From Pseudomonadota bacterium (lineage in GTDB: Bacteria > Desulfobacterota > Desulfovibrionia > Desulfovibrionales > Desulfovibrionaceae): a stretch of DNA of 64,000 bases. The notes under the pieces are model-generated. The model was not told the origin of the DNA. It did no database searches and was given only the letters and a program-made list of their open reading frames with translations. The stretch is taken from contig JAHIUW010000041.1 of NCBI GenBank assembly GCA_018816865.1, forward strand, positions 27,755 to 91,754, given 5' to 3'. Below, piece by piece: positions 45,441 through 54,974 of the stretch. The stretch's first letter is position 1; each line of letters starts with the position of its first letter. Made by a program: the position numbers and the translations under genes.

Positions 45441-46205
45441 CTATCCCAAGCACTCCAGGGCAAAGCCCTCCACCAGTCCCCGCACCCTGTCCATGGTCTC
45501 ATCATGAGTGGTCAACACATGGTGCTTTGTGACGGTCTCATGGATGGGCAAGAGTTCCAATCGCCGCTCGTGCGACGAGACTCCGGACATAATGGCAAAG
45601 GAGCTGGAAAGCGGCACGGTCCGGTCTCCGGGACTGTGCAGGCAAAGCAACGGGGCTTCCAGTTCGGGCAGACGCTTCTTCACGTGGTGCATTCCATCCA
45701 AAAAGCTGTCCAGCGCTTCCAGAGACACGTAGTCCTCATAGCCCTTCCAGGGGGCGATGCGCCGAGCCTCGGGATTAGGTGCGTCGGTGGGCCAGAGCGG
45801 ACGAATGCGTTTGAGCAGCGGGACCAGCGGCATGCGCCAGTCGGGGAATTCGGGTGGCCAGAATCTGTAGAGATGAACAGGCGCGGCAATGGACACGATC
45901 CCGGCCGGTCGGCGGGCAATGCCCAGGTGCAGGGACAGAGTCCCTCCCATGGACAGGCCACAGACCAGGACACGCCCGTGGCGCTCGGACAAGACGTCGA
46001 ATTCTCTCTCCACGGCGCTGGTCAGCGCGGAAAATGGCACCTTGCACCAGTCGGCCACACTGCTCCCATGCCCCGGCAGCAGGGGGACGGAGACTTCACA
46101 GCCCAAAGCCTGCAAGGCCTGGGCAAGCCCCAGCATCTCGAAGGGCTCTCCGCCGAAGCCATGGATCAGAAGCGCCGCGGTTCCGGCCAGGGGACAATCA
46201 GACAT
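45441..46205 (-). CDS. Alpha/beta hydrolase, carboxylesterase family
   Basis: A 254-aa esterase of the Est30/monoacylglycerol-lipase-like group. The oxyanion-hole region is 'LLIHGFGGEPFEM', the nucleophile elbow is 'CGLSMGGTLSL' (Ser near residue 94), the acid lies in 'CLHSPGDRTVP' and the catalytic His is near 'TKHHVLTTH'. It is cytosolic, with no signal peptide. It is divergent from the amidohydrolase pair. The natural substrate is unknown, probably short- to medium-chain acyl esters by family. Confidence 0.88.
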   Translation of the reverse strand: MSDCPLAGTAALLIHGFGGEPFEMLGLAQALQALGCEVSVPLLPGHGSSVADWCKVPFSALTSAVEREFDVLSERHGRVLVCGLSMGGTLSLHLGIARRPAGIVSIAAPVHLYRFWPPEFPDWRMPLVPLLKRIRPLWPTDAPNPEARRIAPWKGYEDYVSLEALDSFLDGMHHVKKRLPELEAPLLCLHSPGDRTVPLSSSFAIMSGVSSHERRLELLPIHETVTKHHVLTTHDETMDRVRGLVEGFALECLG

Positions 46206-46355
46206 CGACCAACACTCCTCGGCAGTAGGGCCTCATCGCAGACAGGCACCGCTGAACGCCAACAGGCAGGACAAACAGCTCCGCCTTGCGAACAGCAAGG
46301 ACTTCAATTACATACTTCAGGCCCCGACCGCAAACAAACAACCCCTGGAGCCACC

Positions 46356-47672
46356 ATGCCCGCACCTTGCGACATACTGCTGACCTGCGACGTCCTGATG
46401 ACTCAGGACCCGGCACGATCGGTCATCGAAGATGCCGCCGTGGCCATCACCGGCGGCGTTGTCACCGCGGTGGGCCCCAGGGTCGAAATGGAAAGCTCCT
46501 CTGCCCCAAAATCACGGCTGGACCTGGGTCCCTGCCTGGTCATGCCGGGGTTGATCAACGCCCACACCCATGTCTCCATGACCCTGCTCCGGGGCCTAGC
46601 CGATGATCTGCCGCTCATGGAGTGGCTGACAAAAAACATCTTTCCGGTGGAACAAAAGCTCACCCCGGAACTGGTGCGCCTGGGGGCCCTGTTGGGTTGC
46701 GCCGAGATGCTGCGCACAGGCACCACCTGTTTCTGCGACATGTATCTGATGGAATCCGCCGTGGCCGAGGCCGTGCATCAGGCCGGCATCCGCGCCCGCG
46801 TGGGCGAGGTGATCTTCGCCTTCCCCTCCCCGGCCTACCCGGACCTGGACGGCGCCCTGGATGTGGCCCGCAACCTGGAAAGACGCTGGAAGGACGATTC
46901 CCGCTTGCGAACAGCCGTGATGCCGCACGCCGTGTACACCACCAATCCCGCATTGCTGGAACGGTCTTTCGCCCTGGCCGAGGAACTGGACGTCCCCCTG
47001 CACATGCATCTGGCCGAATCGGCCTCGGAAACGGCACAGTGCCTTGAACAGACCGGCCAACGCCCTGTGGCCTATCTGAACAGTCTCGGCCTGCTCGGCC
47101 CGCGGACCCTGGCCGCGCACTGCGTGGACCTGACCGACGGTGAAATCCAACTCCTGGCCGACAGCGGGACCTGCATCTCGCACTGTCCCGAAAGCAACAT
47201 GAAGCTCGCCAGCGGCTTCTGCCCGGCCCAAAAACTGCTGGATGCCGGGGCCAAGCTTGGCATCGGCACGGACGGGGCATGCAGCAATAATAACCTGAAC
47301 ATGTTCACGGAGATGGGCACCACGGCCCTGGTCCAGAAGGTCCATCGCATGGACCCCACGGTACTCTGCGCCCAGACCGTGCTGGACATGGCAACGCTGG
47401 GGGGTGCGGCCTGTCTGCATTGGCCTGAACTGGGGTCCATCCAGCCCGGCAAGGTGGCCGACCTGATCGCCCTGGATCTGACCCGACCCAACATGCTGCC
47501 CATGTACAACCCGGCGTCCCACGCCGTCTACGCCACAAACGGCGGCGAGGTCCGGCTGACCATGGTCGAGGGCGAAGTCCTCTACCAGGACGGGGTTTAC
47601 TCGCGCCTGGACTACCCTGCCCTGCTGAGTGAAATCCAGGACGCCGCCCGCTGGGTACGCAAACAACTCTAG
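46356..47672 (+). CDS. S-adenosylhomocysteine/methylthioadenosine deaminase-like amidohydrolase
   Basis: A 438-aa zinc amidohydrolase of the MtaD/SsnA group (COG0402-type), cytosolic. The TIM barrel has the metal motif 'GLINAHTHVSMTLLRGLADD', the 'LHMHLAESASETAQ' segment, a His in 'AAHCVDL' and Asp in 'IGTDGACSNNNLNMF'. These match adenosine-type deaminases acting on SAH, MTA or aminofutalosine. The ATG at 46356 follows a GGAG site. The frame is open for 850 nt upstream, opposite the esterase gene, but without homology. It is followed 14 nt later by a paralogue. Confidence 0.88.
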   Translation: MPAPCDILLTCDVLMTQDPARSVIEDAAVAITGGVVTAVGPRVEMESSSAPKSRLDLGPCLVMPGLINAHTHVSMTLLRGLADDLPLMEWLTKNIFPVEQKLTPELVRLGALLGCAEMLRTGTTCFCDMYLMESAVAEAVHQAGIRARVGEVIFAFPSPAYPDLDGALDVARNLERRWKDDSRLRTAVMPHAVYTTNPALLERSFALAEELDVPLHMHLAESASETAQCLEQTGQRPVAYLNSLGLLGPRTLAAHCVDLTDGEIQLLADSGTCISHCPESNMKLASGFCPAQKLLDAGAKLGIGTDGACSNNNLNMFTEMGTTALVQKVHRMDPTVLCAQTVLDMATLGGAACLHWPELGSIQPGKVADLIALDLTRPNMLPMYNPASHAVYATNGGEVRLTMVEGEVLYQDGVYSRLDYPALLSEIQDAARWVRKQL

Positions 47673-47686
47673 GTGATGTGACCGCC

Positions 47687-49033
47687 ATGCAGACTCCAAG
47701 CCCCTGCGATCTTTTGATCCGCGCCGGCATCCTGGTCACCCAAGATGTGCAGCGAACCGTCCATTTCGACGGCGGTCTGGCCATCGGCCAGGGCCTTATC
47801 ATAGCCTCGGGTCCATGGAGCGAGGTCTCAGCCGCGCACCGCGCACCTCAGACCCTCGACCTGTCCCGGAGACTGGTGCTGCCCGGGCTGGTGAACACCC
47901 ACACCCACGCCGCCATGACCGCTTTCCGGGGCCTGGCCGACGATCTGCCCCTGATGGATTGGCTGACCGACCACATCTGGCCCGTGGAGGCTCGCCTGGC
48001 ACCGGAGATCGTGTACGCCGGCACCCTGCTGGCCTGCGCCGAGATGCTGGCCTCGGGCACGACCTGCTTCGGGGACATGTACCTGTTTGAGCCCGACTCC
48101 GCCCGCGCCGTGCAGCGCATGGGCATGCGGGCCGTGCTGGGCGAGGGCGTGCTGTCCTTCCCCACGCGGGCCTACGACACCCCGCAGCAGGCCTTCGAGC
48201 ACATCGAGACCTTCACGGGCTCCATGCGTGATTCCCTGTTGGTGCGCACGGCCGTGGCCCCCCATGCGGTCTACACCACGACCCCCGAGGTCCTGCAAGA
48301 CAGCTTCGCCCTGGCCGAGCGCCTGGACCTGCCCTGGATGATCCACGCCGCCGAATCCGCCTCGGAAACGGCAGAGTGCCTGAAGCAGTTCGGCAAACGT
48401 CCGGTGCCCTACCTGGCGGACCTGGGACTGTTGACTCCGCGCAGCCTGCTGGTGCACATGGTGGACATCGACGAGACGGACATCCGTCTCGTGGCCGAAA
48501 GCGGGGCCGGGGTCTCCCACAACCCCCGCAGCAACATGAAACTGGCCAACGGGTTCTGCCCGGTCCAACAGCTCATGGACGCCGGCATTCCCGTCGCCTT
48601 GGGCACGGACAGCGCGGGCAGCAACAATTGCCTGAACATGTTAGCCGAGATGAAAGCGATGGCCCTGCTGCAAAAGGTCCACCGCGCCGACCCCACGGTC
48701 ACCAAGGCCGCCAGCGTGCTGGACGCGGCCACCCTGGGAGGGGCCCACGCCCTGGGCTGGCCCGAATTGGGTCGCTTGGCTCCGGGCAGCGCAGCGGACC
48801 TGACGGCTCTGGACCTGGACCATCCCGGCCTGCTTCCGTTGTACGAACCCGTCTCGCACACGGTCTACTCCGCCACGGGTGCCGAGGTGCGCCTGACCAT
48901 GGTGGCGGGCAACATCGTCTATCAGGACGGGCAGTTCCCCGCCCTGCCCCAGGACGAGTTGAACGGGCTTGCCACCCTGCTCAAGCAATGGGCATTGGAC
49001 AAAACAGCAGATGACCGCAGAGTTTTTGCTTGA
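47687..49033 (+). CDS. Second MtaD/SsnA-family amidohydrolase (tandem paralogue)
   Basis: A 448-aa paralogue of the preceding gene, sharing its whole layout. It keeps the metal motif 'NTHTHAAMTAFRGLADD', 'WMIHAAESASETAECL' and 'LGTDSAGSNNCLNMLAEM'. It differs in the residues around the substrate pocket (for example 'DSAGS' versus 'DGACS'; an Ala-Ala in place of Leu-Ala before the catalytic Glu). Different substrates are therefore likely. The GTG at 47678 is an alternative start. One of the pair is a candidate for aminofutalosine deaminase, given mqnA in this genome. Confidence 0.85.
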   Translation: MQTPSPCDLLIRAGILVTQDVQRTVHFDGGLAIGQGLIIASGPWSEVSAAHRAPQTLDLSRRLVLPGLVNTHTHAAMTAFRGLADDLPLMDWLTDHIWPVEARLAPEIVYAGTLLACAEMLASGTTCFGDMYLFEPDSARAVQRMGMRAVLGEGVLSFPTRAYDTPQQAFEHIETFTGSMRDSLLVRTAVAPHAVYTTTPEVLQDSFALAERLDLPWMIHAAESASETAECLKQFGKRPVPYLADLGLLTPRSLLVHMVDIDETDIRLVAESGAGVSHNPRSNMKLANGFCPVQQLMDAGIPVALGTDSAGSNNCLNMLAEMKAMALLQKVHRADPTVTKAASVLDAATLGGAHALGWPELGRLAPGSAADLTALDLDHPGLLPLYEPVSHTVYSATGAEVRLTMVAGNIVYQDGQFPALPQDELNGLATLLKQWALDKTADDRRVFA

Positions 49034-49057
49034 CATCGGCGCGACTATCCATAAAGA
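49030..49057 (+). promoter_or_regulatory. Candidate promoter of the PxxKW gene
   Basis: A perfect TTGACA (49030-49035) overlaps the end of the previous gene. TAAAGA (49052-49057) lies 16 nt downstream, 74 nt before the start codon. Confidence 0.45.
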
Positions 49058-49130
49058 ATCCTCTGCTTTCTATGACTACAAATCATCCGCCCGCTGATCC
49101 CTGGCAGGCGTTTTTCAAGGAGAGATCCCA

Positions 49131-49421
49131 ATGGCAAAGAAGACACTCACCACCATCCTGGACGACGCAGTAATGACCGATGCCGGTCTGACCCTCAACG
49201 GCGTGGTGCTGCAGCAGATCATCGACAAATGTGAAGGCTGCGAGCGCGTGGTCAACCACGAGACTGGCAGCAACTACTGCACCAGCTACTCCCAGCCCGC
49301 CTCCAAGTGGATCCAGGGCGTCTGCAACTTCGCCACCCACATCCGCGCTGAGAAGGACGCTGGCGGCAAGATCAAAATCAACCCTTTGAAGGCTTCCAAG
49401 CGCGCTGCTCGCGGCCGCTAA
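49131..49421 (+). CDS. PxxKW-type cysteine-rich protein
   Basis: A 96-aa cytosolic protein with the 'CEGCERV', 'NYC' and 'GVCNFATH' cysteines around the hallmark 'PASKW' motif that names the PxxKW family. That family is found in sulfate reducers and relatives and has no known function. The four or five cysteines suggest metal or Fe-S binding. It is monocistronic with its own promoter and terminator and starts after a GGAGA site. Lys-rich C-terminal tail. Confidence 0.85.
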   Translation: MAKKTLTTILDDAVMTDAGLTLNGVVLQQIIDKCEGCERVVNHETGSNYCTSYSQPASKWIQGVCNFATHIRAEKDAGGKIKINPLKASKRAARGR

Positions 49422-49447
49422 ACTTTCCGAGGTCTTCCATGTTTTTC

Positions 49448-49478
49448 AGGGGCGGGCGCGAGTCCGCCCCTTTGTTTT
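49448..49478 (+). terminator. Terminator of the PxxKW gene
   Basis: An 8-bp perfect GC stem (49448-49455 with 49464-49471) with a T-rich tail, 26 nt after the stop codon. Confidence 0.85.
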
Positions 49479-49553
49479 GCTGCGCCGATCATGTACATAA
49501 CGTAAATTGCCGCAACGAACGCCACCCCCCTGTGAAGAAGCTATGGAGAGTCC

Positions 49554-50780
49554 ATGTCCGAGACGTTGATTCAACGCATCCACGCCATGAATGCCGAAGT
49601 CGTCGACCTGCAGCGCAAGCTGGTGGCCATTCCCGCCCTGGGTCCCGACAACAACGGCGACGGCGAGAAGGAAAAGACCGATTTTTTGATCGCCTACCTG
49701 AAAGGGCTGGGCATTGATGATATTCGCGAGTTCAACGCCCCGGATGAGCGGGTTTCCTGCGGATACCGGCCCAATGTCGCAGCCATCATCCCCGGGCAGG
49801 ATCCCTCCCGCACCTTCTGGATCATCTCGCACACCGACATCGTGCCCCCCGGCGACCCCGATCTCTGGGACGGCGACCCGTATGTGCTGCGTGTGGAAGG
49901 CGACTCCATCATCGGACGCGGCGTGGAAGACGATCACGGCGGCATCGTGCCCTCCCTGGTGCTGGGCAAGGCCCTCATGGAATCCGGCCTGACCCCGCCC
50001 ATGAACCTGGGCATCCTGCTGGTGGCCGACGAGGAAACCGGCAGCCAGAAGGGCCTGGGCTATCTCGTCAACGAACACGGCGGACTGTTCGCTCAAAACG
50101 ACCTCTTCCTGGTGCCGGACTTCGGCACTCCGGATGCGGCCATGGTCGAAGTGGCCGAAAAAGGCGTGCTCTGGCTCGAAGCAAGCGTCACGGGCAAACA
50201 ATGCCATGCCTCCACCCCTGCCGAAGGCGTCAACGCCATGGTGGCCGCGTCGGCCTTTGTGCTGCTGTTGCACGCCGAGCTGCCTGCGAAATTCCCGGGC
50301 ACGAACGAGCTTTTCTCGCCTTCGACCAGCACGTTCTGCCCCACCAAGCGCGAGGCCAACGTCCCCAATATCAACACCATCCCCGGCAAGGACGTCTTCT
50401 GCGTGGACTGCCGCATCCTGCCCGAGTACTCCGTACAGCAGGTCAAGGACGCCATCGTCGCCCTGGGCAAGGACATCGAAGGCCAGTACGGCGTGAGCAT
50501 CTCCTACCGCGAGGCTCAGCGCGAGGAGGCCGCCCCCCCCACGCCCATGAGCAGCGAGATCGTCACCCGCCTCGCCGCGGGCATCAAGGAATTCTACGGC
50601 GTCGATGCCCGCCCCGAGGGCATCGGTGGAGGCACGGTGGCCGCATTCCTGCGCCGCGCCGGGCTGGAGGCCGCCGTCTGGTCCACCTGCGTGCACAACG
50701 CGCACCAGCCCAATGAGCGTTCACTGATCTCCACCCAGATAACAGATGCCAAGGTCATGGCACGGGTGCTGTTCGGCTAG
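49554..50780 (+). CDS. M20-family metallohydrolase
   Basis: A 408-aa dinuclear zinc hydrolase of the DapE/ArgE/CPG2 type. Ligands and catalytic residues sit in 'WIISHTDIVPPGDPDLW' (His, and Asp two residues later), 'GRGVEDDHGGIVPSL' (bridging Asp), 'LLVADEETGSQKG' (catalytic Glu plus Glu ligand), 'VPDFGTPD' and the C-terminal 'STCVHNAHQPNE' His. Substrate cannot be fixed. It may be an N-acyl-amino acid or succinyl-diaminopimelate-type hydrolase. The ATG follows a GGAG site. Confidence 0.85.
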   Translation: MSETLIQRIHAMNAEVVDLQRKLVAIPALGPDNNGDGEKEKTDFLIAYLKGLGIDDIREFNAPDERVSCGYRPNVAAIIPGQDPSRTFWIISHTDIVPPGDPDLWDGDPYVLRVEGDSIIGRGVEDDHGGIVPSLVLGKALMESGLTPPMNLGILLVADEETGSQKGLGYLVNEHGGLFAQNDLFLVPDFGTPDAAMVEVAEKGVLWLEASVTGKQCHASTPAEGVNAMVAASAFVLLLHAELPAKFPGTNELFSPSTSTFCPTKREANVPNINTIPGKDVFCVDCRILPEYSVQQVKDAIVALGKDIEGQYGVSISYREAQREEAAPPTPMSSEIVTRLAAGIKEFYGVDARPEGIGGGTVAAFLRRAGLEAAVWSTCVHNAHQPNERSLISTQITDAKVMARVLFG

Positions 50781-50810
50781 CCCGGAGCACCCATAGGCCA
50801 GGATATTGCG

Positions 50811-52685
50811 ATGAAGCCCACCTTCCCGGACATCTTCGATTGCGTCGTGGTCGGCGCAGGCCACGCCGGCTGCGAGGCCGCCATGGCGGCCTCGACACTT
50901 GGCCTGTCCACCCTGCTGCTGACCATCAACGCCGATCGCATCGGCCACCTGTCCTGCAATCCCGCCATCGGCGGCCTGGCCAAAGGGCACATGGTTCGCG
51001 AGATCGACGCCCTGGGCGGGCACATGGGCATCTGGGCCGACAAGGCGGGCATCCAGTTCCGACGCCTGAACACCTCCAAGGGCCCGGCCGTGCGCGCCAC
51101 CCGAGCCCAGATCGACCGCCAAGCCTACATGCAGGCCGTCCAGGCGGACATCTTTCGCCAGGACAACCTCTGGGTCTTCCAGGACATGGCCGAAAGGCTG
51201 CTCGTGGAGAACAATCGTGTGGCCGGGGTGGTCACCCAGCTGGGCCAGCGTTTCGCCGCCCGCACGGTGCTGGTCACCACCGGCACCTTCCTCCAGGGGC
51301 TGATCCACATCGGACAGAACAACTTTGCAGGAGGCAGGCTGGGCGACCCGGCCTCCAAAGGGCTTTCGGCCAGCCTCACGGCCCTGGGCCTGGAATTGGG
51401 ACGCCTGAAGACCGGCACCACGCCGCGTCTGTTGGCCGACTCCATCGACTTCTCGAAGATGGAGGTGCAGCACGGCGACAGCCCGCCCCCGGGTTTCAGC
51501 TTCCATGCCCCGTTCAACCCGCTGCCCCAGCTGCCCTGCCACATCACCTGGACCAACGAGCGCACCCACGAGGCCATCCGCACCGGATTCGACCGTTCCC
51601 CCATGTTCACCGGGGTCATCAAGGGCATCGGCGCACGCTACTGCCCGTCCATTGAGGACAAGGTCGCCCGCTTCCCGGAAAAGGACCGCCACCAGATCTT
51701 CGTGGAACCCGAAGGCCTGACCAGCCCCGAAATCTACCCCAACGGCATCCCCACCAGCCTGCCCCTGGATGTGCAAAAGGCCATGCTGGCCACGGTGGTG
51801 GGTCTGGAAAACGCGCAGATCGTGCGCCCGGGCTATGCCATTGAATACGATTTCTGCTTCCCCACCCAGTTGGACCCGACCCTGCAGGTCAAGACCCTGC
51901 CCGGCCTGTATCTGGCGGGACAGATCAACGGCACCTCGGGCTACGAGGAAGCCGCGGCCCAAGGCCTTTGGGCTGCACTCAACGCCTTCTGCGCCCTGAA
52001 CGGACGCGAACCGTTCATCCCCAGGCGCGACCAGGCCTACATGGCCGTGCTGGTGGACGATCTGGTCACCAAGGGCACCGAGGAACCGTACCGCATGTTC
52101 ACCTCCCGCGCCGAGCATCGCCTGCTGCTACGCGAAGACAATGCGGACGCCCGATTGACGGCCATGGGCCGGGACCTGGGCTTGGTGGGCGACGAGCACT
52201 GGGCCCTCTTCAGCGCCAAGCGCGACGCCCTGGACGAACTGCTTGCGGGCCTTCGGCGGACACGCATCCGGCCCGACGCCGCCACCTGCGACATCCTGAC
52301 CCGCCTCGGCGCGTCCATTCCGGGCAAGGCGGTCTCTCTGGGGGATCTGCTGCGCCAGCCCGAGCTGACCATTGAGCGTCTGGAACCACTGTATCCGGAC
52401 ATCGCCACGGCCTCGCCCGAGGTCCTGCGCGAGGTCGAGACCATCGTCAAATACGAAGGCTATCTGAAACGCCAGGAACTGCTTGTGGCCCGGTCCGCAC
52501 ACCTGGAGTTCGAACGCCTGCCCGAGGACATGGACTACTCGCAGATCGCCGGGCTGACCCGCGAAGCCGTTGAAAAGCTCAACCATGTAAGCCCCAGAAC
52601 CCTGGGCCAGGCCGCCCGCATCTCCGGCATCACCCCTGCGGCCATGTCCTGTCTGGAAATCCATCTGCGCAAATTGTCCGCCTGA
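50811..52685 (+). CDS. mnmG: tRNA uridine 5-carboxymethylaminomethyl modification enzyme MnmG
   Basis: An FAD- and NADH-dependent enzyme that with MnmE forms (c)mnm5U34 in tRNA. The 624-aa length is standard. Signatures are the FAD-binding 'CVVVGAGHAGCEAAMAA', 'SCNPAIGGLAKGHMVREID', 'RRLNTSKGPAVRATRAQ' and 'AGQINGTSGYEEAAAQG'. It follows the M20 gene with a 30-nt gap. Confidence 0.97.
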   Translation: MKPTFPDIFDCVVVGAGHAGCEAAMAASTLGLSTLLLTINADRIGHLSCNPAIGGLAKGHMVREIDALGGHMGIWADKAGIQFRRLNTSKGPAVRATRAQIDRQAYMQAVQADIFRQDNLWVFQDMAERLLVENNRVAGVVTQLGQRFAARTVLVTTGTFLQGLIHIGQNNFAGGRLGDPASKGLSASLTALGLELGRLKTGTTPRLLADSIDFSKMEVQHGDSPPPGFSFHAPFNPLPQLPCHITWTNERTHEAIRTGFDRSPMFTGVIKGIGARYCPSIEDKVARFPEKDRHQIFVEPEGLTSPEIYPNGIPTSLPLDVQKAMLATVVGLENAQIVRPGYAIEYDFCFPTQLDPTLQVKTLPGLYLAGQINGTSGYEEAAAQGLWAALNAFCALNGREPFIPRRDQAYMAVLVDDLVTKGTEEPYRMFTSRAEHRLLLREDNADARLTAMGRDLGLVGDEHWALFSAKRDALDELLAGLRRTRIRPDAATCDILTRLGASIPGKAVSLGDLLRQPELTIERLEPLYPDIATASPEVLREVETIVKYEGYLKRQELLVARSAHLEFERLPEDMDYSQIAGLTREAVEKLNHVSPRTLGQAARISGITPAAMSCLEIHLRKLSA

Positions 52686-52962
52686 GCCCCTGCCTGCTCT
52701 TCCCAAAGACAGTAGTTCCGGGTAGATGAGAAAAAACTCCCCAGACCGCAGCTCAGGGCCGCTTTTGCCCCGCCCCGGGATGGCTGCATTTCTGCAGACA
52801 CGAGGCTCACTCAAGGCAACACCTCGAATTCGTGGACTCTTTCTTGCATTGATCTGGGTCCAGAGCCAAAGCATTGACCGCCTGAGGACTGGAGACGTTC
52901 CTGCGCCAAGACCGGCGAACGCGCCTGTACGGTGAAGAAAACCCCACAGACGAGGCAAGCCA

Positions 52963-54060
52963 TTGATGAATGATTTCTCCTTCTTGACGACCAGATCATC
53001 CCCTGCGACAGAGCGCATCTTCGCAGGGATCGACCGCTCCTTCCTGGGGAGCGTCAAGGACACATTCGGGGGGCTGGGATTCAAGCCCGAAGGCCTGGAA
53101 ATGATCGGCTGGACCATCGCCATCGCCTGCCTGGCCGGGGGGTTGGCCATCCTGGCCAACCACTATTTCTTCCGCCGAGCCACCCCCATCCCCAGCGGTA
53201 CCATCATTGACCCGTCACAAGTGGCCGAACTCCTTCAGGCCGCCTGCGACCAACGTCACAAGATCGAATTCAGCTTTTCACGGGATGAACAGATCTCCAG
53301 GCCCCTGTACTGCTCCATCGAAACCCTCGACGAGGGCAACCTGATCCTGAACGCCGGAGACTACATCCAGGCGCATCAGGGCTGGATCGCCAGGCCCGTG
53401 GTCTGCTATTTCCGTGTCTCCGCGCGCGGCGGGAGCGGGACCGCCCAGTTCTACAATTTCGAGTCCGAGGTGGCTGGAATCAACAAACGCCCCGACGGCA
53501 GCACCTTGTTGACCCTGCCCCTCCCAGACAGGGTCCGGATGCAGCAGAAACGCATCCACCTGCGCATGGAGCCACCGCTGGAATACATGCTCGGCATCGC
53601 CATCTGGCCGGAGCTGTTCAGCGAAGACGGCCAACTCGAGCGGCGTCTGAAACGCTGGGGAAAGCCTGCCCTCGCCCACCACGCAGCGGAAACAGGCCAA
53701 ATGCATGTGGCCAACATCTCGGCCGGTGGATTGCGCATCGACGTGCCACGCCAGACGATCAAGGAGACCGAGCTGGACTTCCATATCGGGCAACGCTTCT
53801 ACATCCTGACCGAGCTCTATGATCCGGACATGAAGCGCAAGCAACGGCTGTGGTTCATCGGCCGGGTGCAGAACCGCTACGAAGACTTCAGCACCAAGGA
53901 CCTGGAGGTGGGGCTCAAATTCCTTGAAATCGGCAACATCTCAGACCCGGAGACCATGGAAATCGCATGGACCAAGGTCGGCGGGCAGGGCATCGACAAC
54001 CTGGGCAATTGGATCCAGCGACGCCACTTGGAGCTTTACCGTTCCAAGGGAATTATCTAA
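52963..54060 (+). CDS. PilZ-domain membrane-anchored c-di-GMP effector
   Basis: A 365-aa protein. A transmembrane helix spans about residues 47-66. A YcgR-like N-terminal beta domain then precedes a PilZ domain. The PilZ c-di-GMP motifs are RxxxR at R197-R201 ('KRIHLRMEP') and (D/N)xSxxG at N251/S253/G256 ('ANISAGGLRID'). YcgR relatives slow the flagellar motor; a membrane anchor is unusual for that group. The 277-nt upstream stretch (52686-52962) holds no gene that I can support. It is close to the GGDEF gene at 57.7 kb. Confidence 0.86.
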   Translation: MMNDFSFLTTRSSPATERIFAGIDRSFLGSVKDTFGGLGFKPEGLEMIGWTIAIACLAGGLAILANHYFFRRATPIPSGTIIDPSQVAELLQAACDQRHKIEFSFSRDEQISRPLYCSIETLDEGNLILNAGDYIQAHQGWIARPVVCYFRVSARGGSGTAQFYNFESEVAGINKRPDGSTLLTLPLPDRVRMQQKRIHLRMEPPLEYMLGIAIWPELFSEDGQLERRLKRWGKPALAHHAAETGQMHVANISAGGLRIDVPRQTIKETELDFHIGQRFYILTELYDPDMKRKQRLWFIGRVQNRYEDFSTKDLEVGLKFLEIGNISDPETMEIAWTKVGGQGIDNLGNWIQRRHLELYRSKGII

Positions 54061-54143
54061 GAAACACCACAGACGGGATTGCCAACCCTCTCGTAACTTC
54101 CTATACCTAATCTGAATTCAACCCACCTTGAGGAGGACCTCCG

Positions 54144-54974
54144 TTGGAAGACGAACCTGATAGTCTATTTTCCACCCTTTTCGGCAAGCTCTTTAAGCGA
54201 GACGATTCCGTACTGGAAAAGTTCATCCACTCCGCCAAACGCGACGGCGACCTGACGAGCGACGAAGTCGGCCTGCTACTCAACGTGTTGCGCCTTGGGC
54301 GCAAGCAGGTGCGGGAAATCATGATCCCCCGCACGGACATCATCTGCGCCTCCCTGAGCGAACCCTTGCAGACCATTGCCGATCATCTGATGGAGCACGG
54401 CCATTCACGCATCCCCATCTTTCAGGGCAACCGCGACAACATCGTGGGCATCGTCCATGCCAAGGACATGCTGCGCCATTGCATGCTGGGGGAGCCTCCA
54501 AAGACCATCGCCGAAATCATGCGCAAACCCCTGTTCATCCCGGACACCAAAAACGTCATGGACATGCTGCAGGTCTTCCGCACCAAGAAGGTCCACATGG
54601 CCATCGCCCTGGACGAATACGGGGGGACCTCCGGACTGGTGACCTTTGAGGACGTCCTGGAAGAGATCGTGGGCGACATCGAGGACGAGTACGACGCCCC
54701 TCGCCCGGATGACATCCAGGTCCTGGACAACGGCGACATCCTGGTCTCCGGTCGGACACCGCTCTTCGAACTGGACGAACAATTCGGTCTGCAACTGACC
54801 TCCGAACAGGTGGACACGGTCAGCGGATTCATCTGCGAACTGGCTGGCCGCGTACCGTCCTCGGGCGAAGCCTTCCCCACAAACGACCACCGACTGGTGG
54901 TCAAGGAAGCCGACCCCAAACAGGTTCACTGGATCATCATCCAGGCCATGGAGCGTCCCAAGGCCAATGATTGA
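54144..54974 (+). CDS. corC: CorC-like CBS protein (magnesium/cobalt efflux or hemolysin family)
   Basis: A 276-aa soluble protein with a CBS pair ('REIMIPRTDIICASLSEPL' and 'EIMRKPLFIPDTKNVMDML') and a C-terminal CorC_HlyC transporter-associated domain ('SGRTPLFELDEQFGLQL', 'VSGFICELAGRVPSSGEAF'). It lacks the DUF21 transmembrane domain, as in E. coli CorC. Start is a TTG behind a strong GGAGG site. It overlaps lnt by 8 nt; corC(ybeX)-lnt linkage is common in proteobacteria. Confidence 0.91.
   Translation: MEDEPDSLFSTLFGKLFKRDDSVLEKFIHSAKRDGDLTSDEVGLLLNVLRLGRKQVREIMIPRTDIICASLSEPLQTIADHLMEHGHSRIPIFQGNRDNIVGIVHAKDMLRHCMLGEPPKTIAEIMRKPLFIPDTKNVMDMLQVFRTKKVHMAIALDEYGGTSGLVTFEDVLEEIVGDIEDEYDAPRPDDIQVLDNGDILVSGRTPLFELDEQFGLQLTSEQVDTVSGFICELAGRVPSSGEAFPTNDHRLVVKEADPKQVHWIIIQAMERPKAND

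Noticed and set aside
45504..46355. A long N-terminal extension of the first amidohydrolase
   Set aside because: The extension is antisense to the esterase gene. The family N-terminus and a ribosome binding site support the ATG at 46356.
52726..52935. A 69-aa ORF in the gap between mnmG and the PilZ gene
   Set aside because: No ribosome binding site, no recognisable features, and Arg/Pro-rich composition of random GC-rich DNA.
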